From contig CAWJMD010000003.1 in assembly GCA_963843835.1 (NCBI GenBank), positions 186,001 through 250,000 on the forward strand: DNA of 64,000 nt, given 5' to 3'. This document shows positions 26,084-35,163 of the stretch, piece after piece. A model generated the notes under the pieces. That model searched no databases, was not told the origin of the DNA, and saw only the letters and a list, made by a program, of their open reading frames with translations. Origin of the DNA: CAWJMD01 sp963843835. GTDB taxonomy: Bacteria; Actinomycetota; Actinomycetes; Actinomycetales; CAWJMD01. Both the position numbers and the translations under genes were made by a program. How positions within the stretch are numbered: position 1 is the stretch's first letter; each line of letters starts with the position of its first letter.

Positions 26084-26461
26084 TCAGAGGGTGAGCCCGG
26101 CTTCGCGGGCTCCCTCGGCGACGGCGGCCACTCGGCCGTGGTAGCGGTTCCCACCGCGGTCGAAGACCACGGTCTCGACACCCGCGGCCTTGGCGCGCTC
26201 GGCGACGAGCTCACCGACCTTCTTGGCCTTGGCGGTCTTGTCGCCGTCGAGCGAGCGCAGGTCGGCCTCCATCGTGGAGGCGCTGGCCAGGGTCTTGCCG
26301 ACGGTGTCGTCGACCACCTGCACGAACAGGTGACGCGTGGAGCGGTTGACGACCAGGCGCGGACGCGCACCGGTGCCAGACAGCTTCTTGCGCAGGCGCA
26401 GGTGACGACGGCCCCGGGCGCGTACCGAGCCCGTGCCCTTCGTCCTCAGTGAGTTGGCCAT
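26084..26461 (-). CDS. rplR: 50S ribosomal protein L18
   Basis: Binds 5S rRNA with L5 and places it on the large subunit. The 125 residues include RRHLRLRKKLSGTGARPRLVV, RSTRHLFVQVVDD and the C-terminal FDRGGNRYHGRVAAVAEGAREAGL. The ATG overlaps the rplF stop by one base (TAATG). Confidence 0.97.
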   Translation of the reverse strand: MANSLRTKGTGSVRARGRRHLRLRKKLSGTGARPRLVVNRSTRHLFVQVVDDTVGKTLASASTMEADLRSLDGDKTAKAKKVGELVAERAKAAGVETVVFDRGGNRYHGRVAAVAEGAREAGLTL

Positions 26462-27000
26462 TACTTCCCAGCCTTTCCGACCTTGCGGCGGATCTGCTCG
26501 CCGGCGTACCGGACGCCCTTGCCCTTGTACGGGTCGGGCTTGCGCAGCTTGCGGATGTTCGCGGCGACCTCGCCCACCTGCTGCTTGTCGATGCCCTGCA
26601 CCGACAGCTTGGTGGTGCCGTCCACCGTGAACGTGATGCCCTCGGGGGCGGACACGAGCACGGGGTGGCTGAAGCCCAGGGCGAACTCGAGGTTCGAGCC
26701 CCTGGCCATCACGCGGTACCCGGTGCCCACGATCTCGAGCTTCTTCTCGTAGCCCTCGGTGACGCCGACGACCATGTTGGCCAGCAGCGAACGCGTCAGA
26801 CCGTGCAGCGAGCGCGAGAGGCGCTCGTCGTTCGGACGCTTGACCTCGAGCGTGCCGTCATCGCCCTTGGCGACGACGATGGGCTCAGCGACGGTGTGGC
26901 TCAGGGTGCCCTTGGGACCCTTCACGGACACCTGCTGGCCGTCGATGCTCACCTCGACGCCGGACGGAACCGGCACGGGGAGCCTGCCGATGCGGCTCAT
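26461..27000 (-). CDS. rplF: 50S ribosomal protein L6
   Basis: Sits near the factor-binding stalk base. The 179-residue protein has two repeated alpha/beta domains and ends with PDPYKGKGVRYAGEQIRRKVGKAGK, the conserved L6 C-terminus. It starts MSRIGRLPVPVPSGVEV at 27000, 14 bases from the rpsH stop. Confidence 0.98.
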   Translation of the reverse strand: MSRIGRLPVPVPSGVEVSIDGQQVSVKGPKGTLSHTVAEPIVVAKGDDGTLEVKRPNDERLSRSLHGLTRSLLANMVVGVTEGYEKKLEIVGTGYRVMARGSNLEFALGFSHPVLVSAPEGITFTVDGTTKLSVQGIDKQQVGEVAANIRKLRKPDPYKGKGVRYAGEQIRRKVGKAGK

Positions 27001-27014
27001 GCTTCCTCCTCCGG

Positions 27015-27413
27015 TTACCAGACGTAGGCGAGGACTTCCCCGCCTACACCCTGCTTGTTGGCCTGCTTGTCGGTCAGCAGGCCGGACGACGTCGAGATGA
27101 TGGCCACGCCCAGGCCGCCCAGCACGCGGGGCAGGTTGGTGGACTTGGCGTAGACACGCAGACCCGGCTTCGACACCCGCCGGACGCCCGCGATGGAACG
27201 CTCCCGGTTGGGGCCGAACTTCAGGTCGATGGTCAGGGTCTTGCCGACCTCGGCATCGGTGACCTTCCAGCCCGCGATGTATCCCTCGGCCTGGAGGATC
27301 TCCGCGATCCTCGACTTCAGCTTGCTGTACGGCATGGCCACCTCGTCGTGGTACGCCGAGTTGGCGTTCCTCAGACGGGTCAGCATGTCCGCGATGGGGT
27401 CGGTCATGGTCAT
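27015..27413 (-). CDS. rpsH: 30S ribosomal protein S8
   Basis: A primary binder of 16S rRNA helix 21 and, in enterobacteria, the repressor of the spc operon. Its 132 residues start MTMTDPIADMLTRLRNA; ATG 27407 (MTDPIADML) is an equally possible start. The C-terminal GVAIISTSSGLLTDKQANKQGVGGEVLAYVW region is canonical. Confidence 0.97.
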   Translation of the reverse strand: MTMTDPIADMLTRLRNANSAYHDEVAMPYSKLKSRIAEILQAEGYIAGWKVTDAEVGKTLTIDLKFGPNRERSIAGVRRVSKPGLRVYAKSTNLPRVLGGLGVAIISTSSGLLTDKQANKQGVGGEVLAYVW

Positions 27414-27495
27414 CGGGCTCTTCCGCCCTTCCTCGCCGTGGTTTCCCGCCCGGAACGGACAGGGACCTGCGGCGCTGGGTTCTTCAACAGAGGGA

Positions 27496-27681
27496 TTACC
27501 AGCTGCTCTTGGTCACACCGGGCAGCTCGCCGGCGTGGGCCATCTCGCGAAGGCACACGCGGCAGAGCCCGAACTTGCGGTACACCGAGTGCGGACGCCC
27601 GCACTTCTGGCACCGGGTGTAGGCGCGCACGGCGAACTTCGGCTTGCGCGCCGCCTTGTTGATCAGTGCGGTCTTCGCCAC
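27496..27681 (-). CDS. rpsN: 30S ribosomal protein S14 type Z (zinc-binding)
   Basis: The short 61-residue zinc form (also called rpsZ). CQKC and CRVC form the zinc knuckle (CxxC-x12-CxxC), between ARKPKFAVRAYTR and a C-terminal GVTKSSW. It lies in the standard spc position between rplE and rpsH. Actinobacteria often have a second zinc-free S14 elsewhere; none is in this window. Confidence 0.97.
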   Translation of the reverse strand: MAKTALINKAARKPKFAVRAYTRCQKCGRPHSVYRKFGLCRVCLREMAHAGELPGVTKSSW

Positions 27682-27682
27682 G

Positions 27683-28252
27683 TCAGTTCTCCTTGAAGGG
27701 GAAGCCGAGGCGGCGCAGCAGCGCCCGTCCCTCGTCGTCCGAGGTCGCGGTGGTCACGATCGTGATGTCCATGCCCCGGACCCGGTCGATGCGGTCCTGG
27801 TCGATCTCGTGGAACATCGACTGCTCGTTGAGACCGAAGGTGTAGTTGCCGTTGCCGTCGAACTGCTTCGGCGACAGGCCGCGGAAGTCGCGGATGCGGG
27901 GCAGCGCGAGCGACAGCAGCCGGTCGAGGAACTCCCACATCCGGTCGCCCCGCAGCGTCGTGTGGGCGCCGATCGGCATCCCCTCGCGCAGCTTGAACTG
28001 GGCGATCGACTTGCGGGCGCGGGTCACCTGAGGCTTCTGTCCGGTGATCGTGGTCAGGTCGCGGATCGCGCCCTCGATGAGCTTGGAGTCGCGCGCGGCG
28101 TCACCCACACCCATGTTGACGACGACCTTGACCAGGCCCGGGACCTGCATGGGGTTGGCGTAGCCGAACTCCTCGCGCATCCCCGAGGCGATCTCCTCGC
28201 GGTAGCGGGCCTTGAGCCGCGGACCGGCGTAGCTGGTGGTGGTCTCGGTCAT
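27683..28252 (-). CDS. rplE: 50S ribosomal protein L5
   Basis: Binds 5S rRNA and contacts P-site tRNA. The 189 residues contain RLKARYREEIASGMREEFGY, VVVNMGVGDAARDSK, QKPQVTRARKSIAQFKLREG and GMDITIVTTATSDDEGRALL, all normal for L5. It shares one base with the rplX stop (TGATG). Confidence 0.98.
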   Translation of the reverse strand: MTETTTSYAGPRLKARYREEIASGMREEFGYANPMQVPGLVKVVVNMGVGDAARDSKLIEGAIRDLTTITGQKPQVTRARKSIAQFKLREGMPIGAHTTLRGDRMWEFLDRLLSLALPRIRDFRGLSPKQFDGNGNYTFGLNEQSMFHEIDQDRIDRVRGMDITIVTTATSDDEGRALLRRLGFPFKEN

Positions 28253-28617
28253 CAGATGTCCTTACCGGAGCGTCGGGCCACGCGCACGCGGACCGTGCGC
28301 TCGTGGCCGTCACGCTCGACCGTATCGGTGCGGGATCCGACCCTGGTCGGCTTCTTGCTGTTCGGGTCGACCAGCATCACGTTGCTGATGTGCAGGGGGG
28401 CCTCGTGGGTCTCGATGCCACCGGTGCGGGCGCCGCGGCCGGTCGAGCCGACCTTCTTGTGCTTCTTGACGCGGTTCACGCCCTCGACCAGCACCCGGTT
28501 GCGCTCGGTGTCGACCTCGATCACCTTGCCCTGCTTGCCGCGGTCGCCGCCCCGGGCGGGGGTGGCGCCGGTGATGACCTGCACGAGGTCACCCTTCTTG
28601 ATCTTGAGCTTCACCAT
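28252..28617 (-). CDS. rplX: 50S ribosomal protein L24
   Basis: An assembly initiator that binds the 5' end of 23S rRNA. KIKKGDLVQVITGATPARGGDRGKQGKVIEVD is the KOW motif, followed by VEGVNRVKKHKK. Length 121 residues. It starts 2 bases after the rplN stop, so the two are almost certainly co-translated. Confidence 0.97.
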   Translation of the reverse strand: MVKLKIKKGDLVQVITGATPARGGDRGKQGKVIEVDTERNRVLVEGVNRVKKHKKVGSTGRGARTGGIETHEAPLHISNVMLVDPNSKKPTRVGSRTDTVERDGHERTVRVRVARRSGKDI

Positions 28618-28619
28618 GG

Positions 28620-28988
28620 TCAGAGCACCTCCGGTGCGAGCGAGATGATCCGCATGAACTTCTTGTCACGCAGCTCGCGACCCACCGGGCCGAAGATGCG
28701 CGTACCACGCGGGTCCCCGTCCGTCTTGAGGATCACGGCCGCGTTCTCGTCGAAGCGGATGTACGAGCCGTCGGGCCGGCGGCGCTCCTTGCGGGTGCGC
28801 ACGATGACCGCCTTGACGACCTCGCCCTTCTTGATGTTGCCACCGGGGATGGCGTCCTTGACGGTCGCCACGATGACGTCTCCGATGCCGGCGTAGCGGC
28901 GGCCGGAGCCGCCGAGAACGCGGATGCAGAGGATCTCCTTGGCACCCGTGTTGTCGGCGACCTTCAGTCGCGACTCCTGCTGAATCAC
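28620..28988 (-). CDS. rplN: 50S ribosomal protein L14
   Basis: A core protein at the intersubunit face. The 122-residue sequence MIQQESRLKVADNTGAKEIL to LAPEVL is highly conserved. It starts at GTG 28988 with AGGAG 8 bases upstream. The 111 bases to rpsQ contain a short stem (around 29061-29080) and may hold an internal promoter for the spc part, although no convincing one was seen. Confidence 0.98.
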   Translation of the reverse strand: MIQQESRLKVADNTGAKEILCIRVLGGSGRRYAGIGDVIVATVKDAIPGGNIKKGEVVKAVIVRTRKERRRPDGSYIRFDENAAVILKTDGDPRGTRIFGPVGRELRDKKFMRIISLAPEVL

Positions 28989-29099
28989 TGTCTCACTCCT
29001 GTTGTCGCGCCGGTTCTCTGCTCAAGAGCCTGGCGGAACGGATGGGGCTGTCGGATGGGACCGCTGTCGCGGACCCGACCGCTTGCGTTGGCTCGGGCC

Positions 29100-29414
29100 C
29101 TACTTGGCCTTCTCGAGGATCTCGACCACGCGCCAGCGCTTCGCGGCCGACAGGGGGCGGGTCTCCATGATCCGCACGCTGTCGCCGACGCCGCACTGGT
29201 TCTGCTCGTCGTGGGCCTTGACCTTGCTCGTGCGGCGCATGACCTTGCCGTAGAGCGGGTGCTTGACCCGGTCCTCGACAGCCACGACGACGGTCTTGTC
29301 CATCTTGTCGCTGATCACGTAGCCACGGCGGGTCTTGCGGTAGCCGCGGGTCTCCTCCGCCGCCTCGCCCGAGACCTTCGTCTCGCTCTTCTGCGTCACT
29401 GCGTCCTCACTCAC
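29100..29414 (-). CDS. rpsQ: 30S ribosomal protein S17
   Basis: A primary 16S rRNA binder. The OB-fold core RRGYVISDKMDKTVVVAVEDRVKHPLYGK starts near residue 28, after an acidic 25-residue N-terminal lead that is absent from E. coli S17. Length is 104 residues. The start overlaps the rpmC stop by 4 bases (ATGA). Confidence 0.97.
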   Translation of the reverse strand: MSEDAVTQKSETKVSGEAAEETRGYRKTRRGYVISDKMDKTVVVAVEDRVKHPLYGKVMRRTSKVKAHDEQNQCGVGDSVRIMETRPLSAAKRWRVVEILEKAK

Positions 29415-29674
29415 TTGGCACCGCTCTCGGTGCTACCGGTCTCGCTCGCCGGGACGCCGATACCCAGCTCGTGCTCGCGCATGATCGTGTAGATCCGGGC
29501 GATGTCGCGGCGCACCGCGCGCAGACGCCCGTGGCTCTCCAGCTGGCCGGTGGCCGACTGGAAGCGGAGGTTGAACAGCTCCTCCTTGGCCTTGCGAAGC
29601 TCCTCGACGAGCCGCTCGGGCTCGAACGTGCGGAGCTGCTCGGCCGCCAGGTCCTTGGATCCGACCGCCATCAC
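29411..29674 (-). CDS. rpmC: 50S ribosomal protein L29
   Basis: A small helical protein by the tunnel exit. Core LVEELRKAKEELFNLRFQSATGQLESHGRLRAVRRDIARIYTIMRE is standard; a 20-residue Ser/Thr/Glu tail follows, giving 87 residues. It overlaps both neighbours by 4 bases (rplP and rpsQ). Confidence 0.97.
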   Translation of the reverse strand: MMAVGSKDLAAEQLRTFEPERLVEELRKAKEELFNLRFQSATGQLESHGRLRAVRRDIARIYTIMREHELGIGVPASETGSTESGAK

Positions 29675-30090
29675 CCTTCACCACCCTCGCGCCGCAGGAA
29701 GCGGCACTTCATCGGGAGCTTGTGGATCGCCAGGCGCATCGCCTCGCGAGCCACGTCCTCCGGGACGCCCGACAGCTCGAACATCACGCGCCCGGGCTTG
29801 ACGTTGGCGATCCACCACTCCGGCGAACCCTTTCCGGAACCCATGCGGGTCTCGGCGGGCTTCTTGGTCAGCGGACGGTCGGGGTAGATCGTGATCCACA
29901 CCTTTCCGCCTCGCTTGATGTAGCGGGTCATCGCGATACGCGCCGCCTCGATCTGGCGGTTGGTGACGTAGGCCGGCTCGAGAGCCTGGATGCCGTAGTC
30001 ACCGAACGCGATCGCGGTCCCGCCCTTGGCAGCACCCGACCGCTTGGGGTGGTGCTGCTTACGGTGCTTCAACCGACGGGGAACCAGCAT
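29671..30090 (-). CDS. rplP: 50S ribosomal protein L16
   Basis: Positions tRNAs at the A and P sites. Its 139 residues show MLVPRRLKHRKQHHPKRSG, the conserved RMGSGKGSPEWWIANVKPG loop, and a basic C-terminus. It starts 3 bases after rpsC and overlaps rpmC by 4 bases. Confidence 0.98.
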   Translation of the reverse strand: MLVPRRLKHRKQHHPKRSGAAKGGTAIAFGDYGIQALEPAYVTNRQIEAARIAMTRYIKRGGKVWITIYPDRPLTKKPAETRMGSGKGSPEWWIANVKPGRVMFELSGVPEDVAREAMRLAIHKLPMKCRFLRREGGEG

Positions 30091-30093
30091 GGG

Positions 30094-30933
30094 TCAGCCC
30101 TCCGAACCGGTGCTCGGGGCGGCCTGTGCCGGCGCCTCGCCGGCCTGTGCCGCGCTGGTGTCACCGGCGCCCTGGGCGGCCGGTGCGGACTCGGCCGCCG
30201 CGGGACGACGACCACGCGCGGGACGCTCGGCCCGGTCGCGGCTGGGACCACGCGGCGCACGCGGGGCCTGGGCCTGCTGGGCGGCGAGCTCCTTGGCGGT
30301 GACGTCGCCCTTGTAGATCCAGACCTTCACGCCGATGCGGCCGAAGGTGGTCTTCGCCTCGTAGAAGCCGTAGTCGATCTGCGCGCGCAGCGTGTGCAGC
30401 GGCACACGGCCTTCGCGGTAGAACTCCGACCGGCTCATCTCGGCGCCACCCAGACGACCCGAGCACTGCACACGGATGCCCTTGGCGCCCGCGCGCTGCG
30501 ACGTCTGCATGCCCTTGCGCATGGCGCGACGGAACGACACACGGCTCGAGAGCTGCTCGGCGATGCCCTGGGCGACCAGCTGAGCATCCGTCTCGGGGTT
30601 CTTGACCTCGAGGATGTTCAGCTGCACCTGCTTGCCGGTCAGCTTCTCCAGCTCCCCGCGCAGGCGGTCGGCCTCGGCGCCACGGCGGCCGATGACGATG
30701 CCGGGGCGTGCGGTGTGGATGTCGACCCGGACGCGGTCACGCGTGCGCTCGATCTCGACCTTGGAGATGCCGGCCCGCTCCATGCCGGTGGACATGAGGC
30801 CACGGATGGCCACGTCCTCCTTGACGTAGTCGCGGTACCGCTGACCTTCCTTGGTGCTGTCGGCGAACCACCGCGACTTGTGGTCGGTGGTGATGCCCAG
30901 CCGGAACCCGTGCGGGTTGACCTTCTGTCCCAC
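30094..30933 (-). CDS. rpsC: 30S ribosomal protein S3
   Basis: Part of the mRNA entry tunnel. The N-terminal GQKVNPHGFRLGI, KH-type region GRRGAEADRLRGEL and C-terminal domain GRIGVKVWIYKGDV are present. At 279 residues it is longer than E. coli S3 (233) because of a 65-residue Ala/Pro/Gln/Arg-rich tail. The GTG start at 30933 shares one base with the rplV stop (TAGTG). Confidence 0.98.
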   Translation of the reverse strand: MGQKVNPHGFRLGITTDHKSRWFADSTKEGQRYRDYVKEDVAIRGLMSTGMERAGISKVEIERTRDRVRVDIHTARPGIVIGRRGAEADRLRGELEKLTGKQVQLNILEVKNPETDAQLVAQGIAEQLSSRVSFRRAMRKGMQTSQRAGAKGIRVQCSGRLGGAEMSRSEFYREGRVPLHTLRAQIDYGFYEAKTTFGRIGVKVWIYKGDVTAKELAAQQAQAPRAPRGPSRDRAERPARGRRPAAAESAPAAQGAGDTSAAQAGEAPAQAAPSTGSEG

Positions 30934-31517
30934 TAGGAGTTCCTCCCCTTCGGAGCGGCCTTCGTGGCCGGCGCCTTCTTGGCGGTCGTCTTCTTCGCGG
31001 TCGACTTCGAGGCCGCAGCCGTCGAGGCCGTCGACTTCGTGGCGGCCGACTTCTTGGCCGTGGACTTCTTGGCCGTGGACTTCTTGGCCGTCGTCTTCGA
31101 CGCGGTGGCCTTCTGCGCGGGCTTGCGGCCCGAACCGGACACCGGGGCCTTGGTGGCCTTCGCGCCGTCCTCCGCCGCGCCCACCACCACGGTGATGTGG
31201 CTGGTGCGCTTGCGGACCCGGAACGCACGCCCCTGGGCGCGCGGACGGAACCGCTTCATCGTCGGGCCCTCGTCCACGTACGCGGTGTGGACGACCAGCT
31301 CACGCTCGTCGAAGGCCTCGGAGGCCTGGTCGGCCTTCACCCGTGCGTTGGCGATCGCACTGGCGACCACCTTGAACACCGGCTCGCTCGCGGCCTGCGG
31401 TGCCCACTGCAGCACCGCGAGCGCATCGCTCGCCTGGCGGCCACGGATGAGGTCGACGACGCGCCGAGCCTTCTGGGGCGTGACACGGACGTACCGCGCC
31501 TGCGCCTTGGCTTCCAT
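30933..31517 (-). CDS. rplV: 50S ribosomal protein L22 with lysine-rich tail
   Basis: Lines the peptide exit tunnel; its beta-hairpin loop (MKRFRPRAQGRAFRVRKRTS, about 87-106) is a macrolide-resistance hotspot and looks normal. Residues 1-117 form ordinary L22. The last 77 residues are a Lys/Ala/Ser/Thr tail of AKKST and AKKTT units, resembling histone H1-like tails, encoded in part by a 15-base tandem repeat. ATG 31517 gives the standard N-terminus MEAKAQARYVRVTPQKARRV; 194 residues. Confidence 0.97.
   Translation of the reverse strand: MEAKAQARYVRVTPQKARRVVDLIRGRQASDALAVLQWAPQAASEPVFKVVASAIANARVKADQASEAFDERELVVHTAYVDEGPTMKRFRPRAQGRAFRVRKRTSHITVVVGAAEDGAKATKAPVSGSGRKPAQKATASKTTAKKSTAKKSTAKKSAATKSTASTAAASKSTAKKTTAKKAPATKAAPKGRNS
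31048..31092. repeat. 15-base tandem repeat in the rplV tail
   Basis: Three consecutive 15-base units (31048-31062, 31063-31077, 31078-31092, the last with one difference) encode the repeated STAKK block of L22. Confidence 0.85.
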
Positions 31518-31575
31518 CGCTAGTCCTACCTTCTCGTCTCTTCGCCGGAGAGGCTCGTCGTCACTGACCCGGGGG

Positions 31576-31857
31576 TCAGCGGCGACGGCCCTTCCGGTCG
31601 TCCTTCTCGTGGCCACGGAAGGTCCGCGTGGGGGCGAACTCGCCGAGCTTGTGCCCGACCATCGACTCCGTGACGAACACCGGGACGTGCTTGCGGCCGT
31701 CGTGCACGGCGAGCGTGTGACCGAGCATCTCCGGCACGATCATCGAGCGCCGGGACCAGGTCTTGATGACGTTCTTGGTCCCCTTCTCGTTCTGGACGTC
31801 CACCTTCTTCTGCAGGTGGTCGTCGACGAAGGGGCCCTTCTTCAGGCTGCGAGGCAT
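31576..31857 (-). CDS. rpsS: 30S ribosomal protein S19
   Basis: Forms a complex with S13 in the head. MPRSLKKGPFVDDHLQKKVD, TWSRRSMIVPEMLGHTLAVHDG and VTESMVGHKLGEFAPTRTFRGH are the canonical blocks. It has 93 residues and lies 15 bases after rplB. Confidence 0.98.
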   Translation of the reverse strand: MPRSLKKGPFVDDHLQKKVDVQNEKGTKNVIKTWSRRSMIVPEMLGHTLAVHDGRKHVPVFVTESMVGHKLGEFAPTRTFRGHEKDDRKGRRR

Positions 31858-31872
31858 GGTGATGGGCTCCTA

Positions 31873-32703
<831 letters not shown>

Positions 32704-32745
32704 GGTGAGTCAGTCCTCGTCAGTTCTCGGTACTCGAAGCCCCGG

Positions 32746-33057
32746 TCAGGAGACCGGGCCCCCGAAGATGTCGATGGTGCCCTCGCTGAGGGTGACGATC
32801 GCGCGCTTGGTGTCCTTGCGCTTGCCGGCGCCGAACCGCGTGCGGCGCGTCTTGCCGGTGCGGTTCAGCGTGTTCACCGACGCGACCTTGACGCCGAAGA
32901 TCTTCTCGACGGCGATCCGGATCTCGGTCTTGTTCGCCCGGGGGTCGACGAGGAACGTGTACTTGCCCTCGTCCAGCAGCCCGTAGCTCTTCTCCGAGAC
33001 GACCGGCGCGAGCAGGACGTCGCGGGGGTCCTTCTGGACGTTGAACAGCGTGGTCAC
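32746..33057 (-). CDS. rplW: 50S ribosomal protein L23
   Basis: Surrounds the tunnel exit and docks trigger factor and SRP. GTG 33057 (overlapping the rplD stop by 4 bases) gives 103 residues beginning TTLFNVQKDPRDVLLAPVVSEKSYGLL. The frame is open further upstream, but that part overlaps rplD and is not L23-like. Confidence 0.96.
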   Translation of the reverse strand: MTTLFNVQKDPRDVLLAPVVSEKSYGLLDEGKYTFLVDPRANKTEIRIAVEKIFGVKVASVNTLNRTGKTRRTRFGAGKRKDTKRAIVTLSEGTIDIFGGPVS

Positions 33058-33848
33058 TTGTCGCCCTCCTCGTCGGCCTTGGCCTTCTTCTTGGCCGTGG
33101 CCGGCTTCGCGGTGCTGACCGGCTCGCTGACCTCGGACTCGCTGACCTCGGACTCGCTCGCCACGGCCTTGGCACCCTTGCCGGTGGTCGGGCCGGTGAG
33201 GAACGCCTGCAGGGCGCTCTCGGTGAAGACCACGTCGTCCGAGCAGAGCACGTCGTAGGTGTTCAGCTGGTCGCTGACCAGAAGGTGCACGCGGTCGGCG
33301 TTGCGCAGGCTCTTCCACGAGACCTCGTCGCCACGGTCCAGCACGACGAGCACGTTCTTGCGGCTCGCCACGTTGGCCAGGGCCTTGATCGCGTCGCCGG
33401 TGGACGGGGCGCTGCCGGAGACCAGCGAGCTGACCACGTGCACGCGGCCGTTGCGTGCCCGGTCCGAGAGGGCACCGCGCAGGGCGGCGGCCTTCATCTT
33501 CTTCGGGGTGCGCTGCGCGTAGTCACGCGGCGTCGGCCCGTGGACCACGCCACCGCCGGCGAACTGGGGGGCGCGGGTCGAGCCCTGACGGGCGCGACCG
33601 GTGCCCTTCTGCTTGTGGGGCTTGCGTCCACCGCCCCGGACCTCGCCGCGGGTCTTGGTGGAGTGCGTGCCCTGGCGTGCGGCAGCCAGCTGGGCCACGA
33701 CGACCTGGTGGATCAGCGGGACGTTGGTCTGCACGTCGAACACCTCGGCGGGCAGCACCACGGTGCCGCTCTTCTTGCCGGTGGCGTCGACGACGTCGAC
33801 CTCGGCCCCCTGGGAGGCGTCGCTGTTCTTCTTCACGGCGGTGGCCAT
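33054..33848 (-). CDS. rplD: 50S ribosomal protein L4
   Basis: Lines the exit tunnel and, in enterobacteria, represses the S10 operon. VVAQLAAARQGTHSTKTRGEVRGGGRKPHKQKGTGRARQG is the conserved extended loop. The globular core ends near residue 218; a 45-residue tail with a SESEVSESEVSEP repeat and a Lys-rich AKKKAKADEEGDK end brings it to 264 residues. It starts 1 base after rplC. Confidence 0.97.
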   Translation of the reverse strand: MATAVKKNSDASQGAEVDVVDATGKKSGTVVLPAEVFDVQTNVPLIHQVVVAQLAAARQGTHSTKTRGEVRGGGRKPHKQKGTGRARQGSTRAPQFAGGGVVHGPTPRDYAQRTPKKMKAAALRGALSDRARNGRVHVVSSLVSGSAPSTGDAIKALANVASRKNVLVVLDRGDEVSWKSLRNADRVHLLVSDQLNTYDVLCSDDVVFTESALQAFLTGPTTGKGAKAVASESEVSESEVSEPVSTAKPATAKKKAKADEEGDK

Positions 33849-33849
33849 C

Positions 33850-34524
33850 TCAGGCTCCCTTCACGTTCTTGGCGGCCGCGCGCACCAGCACGACGCCGCC
33901 GCGCGGGCCGGGGATGGCGCCCTTGACCAGCAGCAGGCCGCGCTCGGCGTCCACCGCGTGCACGGTCAGGTTCTGCGTCGTCTGGCGCTCGTGGCCCATC
34001 CGACCGGCCATCCGCATGCCCTTGAAGACACGACCCGGGGTGGCGCAGCCACCGATCGAGCCCGGCTTGCGGTGGTTGCGGTGCGCACCGTGCGAGGCGC
34101 CCACGCCGTGGAAGCCGTGACGCTTCATGACGCCGGCGGTGCCCTTGCCCTTGGTGGTGCCCGTGACGTCGACGACCTGGCCGGCGGAGAAGACCTCGAC
34201 GGTCAGCTCCTGCCCCAGCTCGAGGCCCTCGACAGCGGCGTCACGCAGCTCGACCAGGTGCCGGCGCGGGGTGACCCCGGCCTTGGCGAAGTGCCCGGCG
34301 AGCGGCTTGGTGACCTTGCGGGGGTCGATCGCGCCGAACGCGATCTGGACACCGGAGTAGCCGTCGGTCTCGGCGGTGCGCAGCTGCGTCACGACGCAGG
34401 GACCGGCCTCGACCACGGTCACCGGAACCAGTCGACCGGCCTCGTCCCAGACCTGGGTCATGCCCAGCTTGGTGCCGAGGAGCCCGGTGACCGTGCCCAC
34501 GGTGGCGTCTGTAGCGGTAGTCAT
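33850..34524 (-). CDS. rplC: 50S ribosomal protein L3
   Basis: A primary 23S rRNA binder reaching the peptidyl transferase centre. GLLGTKLGMTQVWDEAGRLVPVTVVEAGPC, VTGTTKGKGTAGVMKRHGF and GSIGGCATPGRVFKGMRMAGRMG are the diagnostic blocks. Length is 224 residues. It lies 10 bases after rpsJ. Confidence 0.98.
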   Translation of the reverse strand: MTTATDATVGTVTGLLGTKLGMTQVWDEAGRLVPVTVVEAGPCVVTQLRTAETDGYSGVQIAFGAIDPRKVTKPLAGHFAKAGVTPRRHLVELRDAAVEGLELGQELTVEVFSAGQVVDVTGTTKGKGTAGVMKRHGFHGVGASHGAHRNHRKPGSIGGCATPGRVFKGMRMAGRMGHERQTTQNLTVHAVDAERGLLLVKGAIPGPRGGVVLVRAAAKNVKGA

Positions 34525-34534
34525 CAGGGGTTCC

Positions 34535-34843
34535 TCAGAGCTTGATCTCGATGTTCACGTCCGCCGGCAGGTCGAGTCGCATCAGCGAGTCGACGGCCTT
34601 CGGCGTGGGGTCGATGATGTCGATGAGCCGCTTGTGCGTGCGCATCTCGAAGTGCTCGCGGCTGTCCTTGTACTTGTGGGGCGACCGGATGACGCAGAAG
34701 ACGTTCTTCTCCGTCGGCAGCGGCACCGGCCCCACCACCGTCGCACCAGCCCGGGTCACCGTGTCGACGATCTTGCGCGCCGAGCTGTCGATGACCTCGT
34801 GGTCGTAGGACTTGAGCCGGATGCGGATCTTCTGTCCCGCCAT
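34535..34843 (-). CDS. rpsJ: 30S ribosomal protein S10
   Basis: Component of the small-subunit head, and NusE in antitermination. ATG 34843 gives 102 residues, MAGQKIRIRLKSYDHEVIDS to NIEIKL, the normal S10. It is the first gene of the S10-spc run (rpsJ to rplO). Its transcript has a long leader of over 200 bases with a strong stem (34926-34962). Confidence 0.98.
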   Translation of the reverse strand: MAGQKIRIRLKSYDHEVIDSSARKIVDTVTRAGATVVGPVPLPTEKNVFCVIRSPHKYKDSREHFEMRTHKRLIDIIDPTPKAVDSLMRLDLPADVNIEIKL

Positions 34844-35085
34844 GGCGTCGTCTGACTCTCTCTCGTCGTACCGCTGCGTGTGGTCCCGGATCCTGTCCCG
34901 TACCGACCCCCGCGCTCGGGCGTGTCGCACTGTGCGGCGCCATCTCGCGCCGGCACCGTGCGGTGCTGCCCTCGTCGGAATGTCGGCCCGGTCGTACTGT
35001 GCTGATCCGGGCGCCGGCGCTGGGGCACCTTCTCCCCCGCGAGACCGCGTGATCGCAGTCGTCGCGTGCGCCGGACAACCTGTCC

Positions 35086-35116
35086 AGTGTGCCAGAGGCC
35101 CGAGGCCTTTGGCCAA
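35086..35116 (-). promoter_or_regulatory. candidate S10 operon promoter
   Basis: Minus strand: TTGGCC (35116-35111), 19 bases, then TGG-CACACT with the -10 at 35091-35086; the preceding TGG makes it an extended -10. The -10 is imperfect, so the call is moderate. Confidence 0.4.
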
Positions 35117-35163
35117 TCCGCTCCGGCATGGCCGAACGGACGGACAGGGGTGCGTGAAACGCG

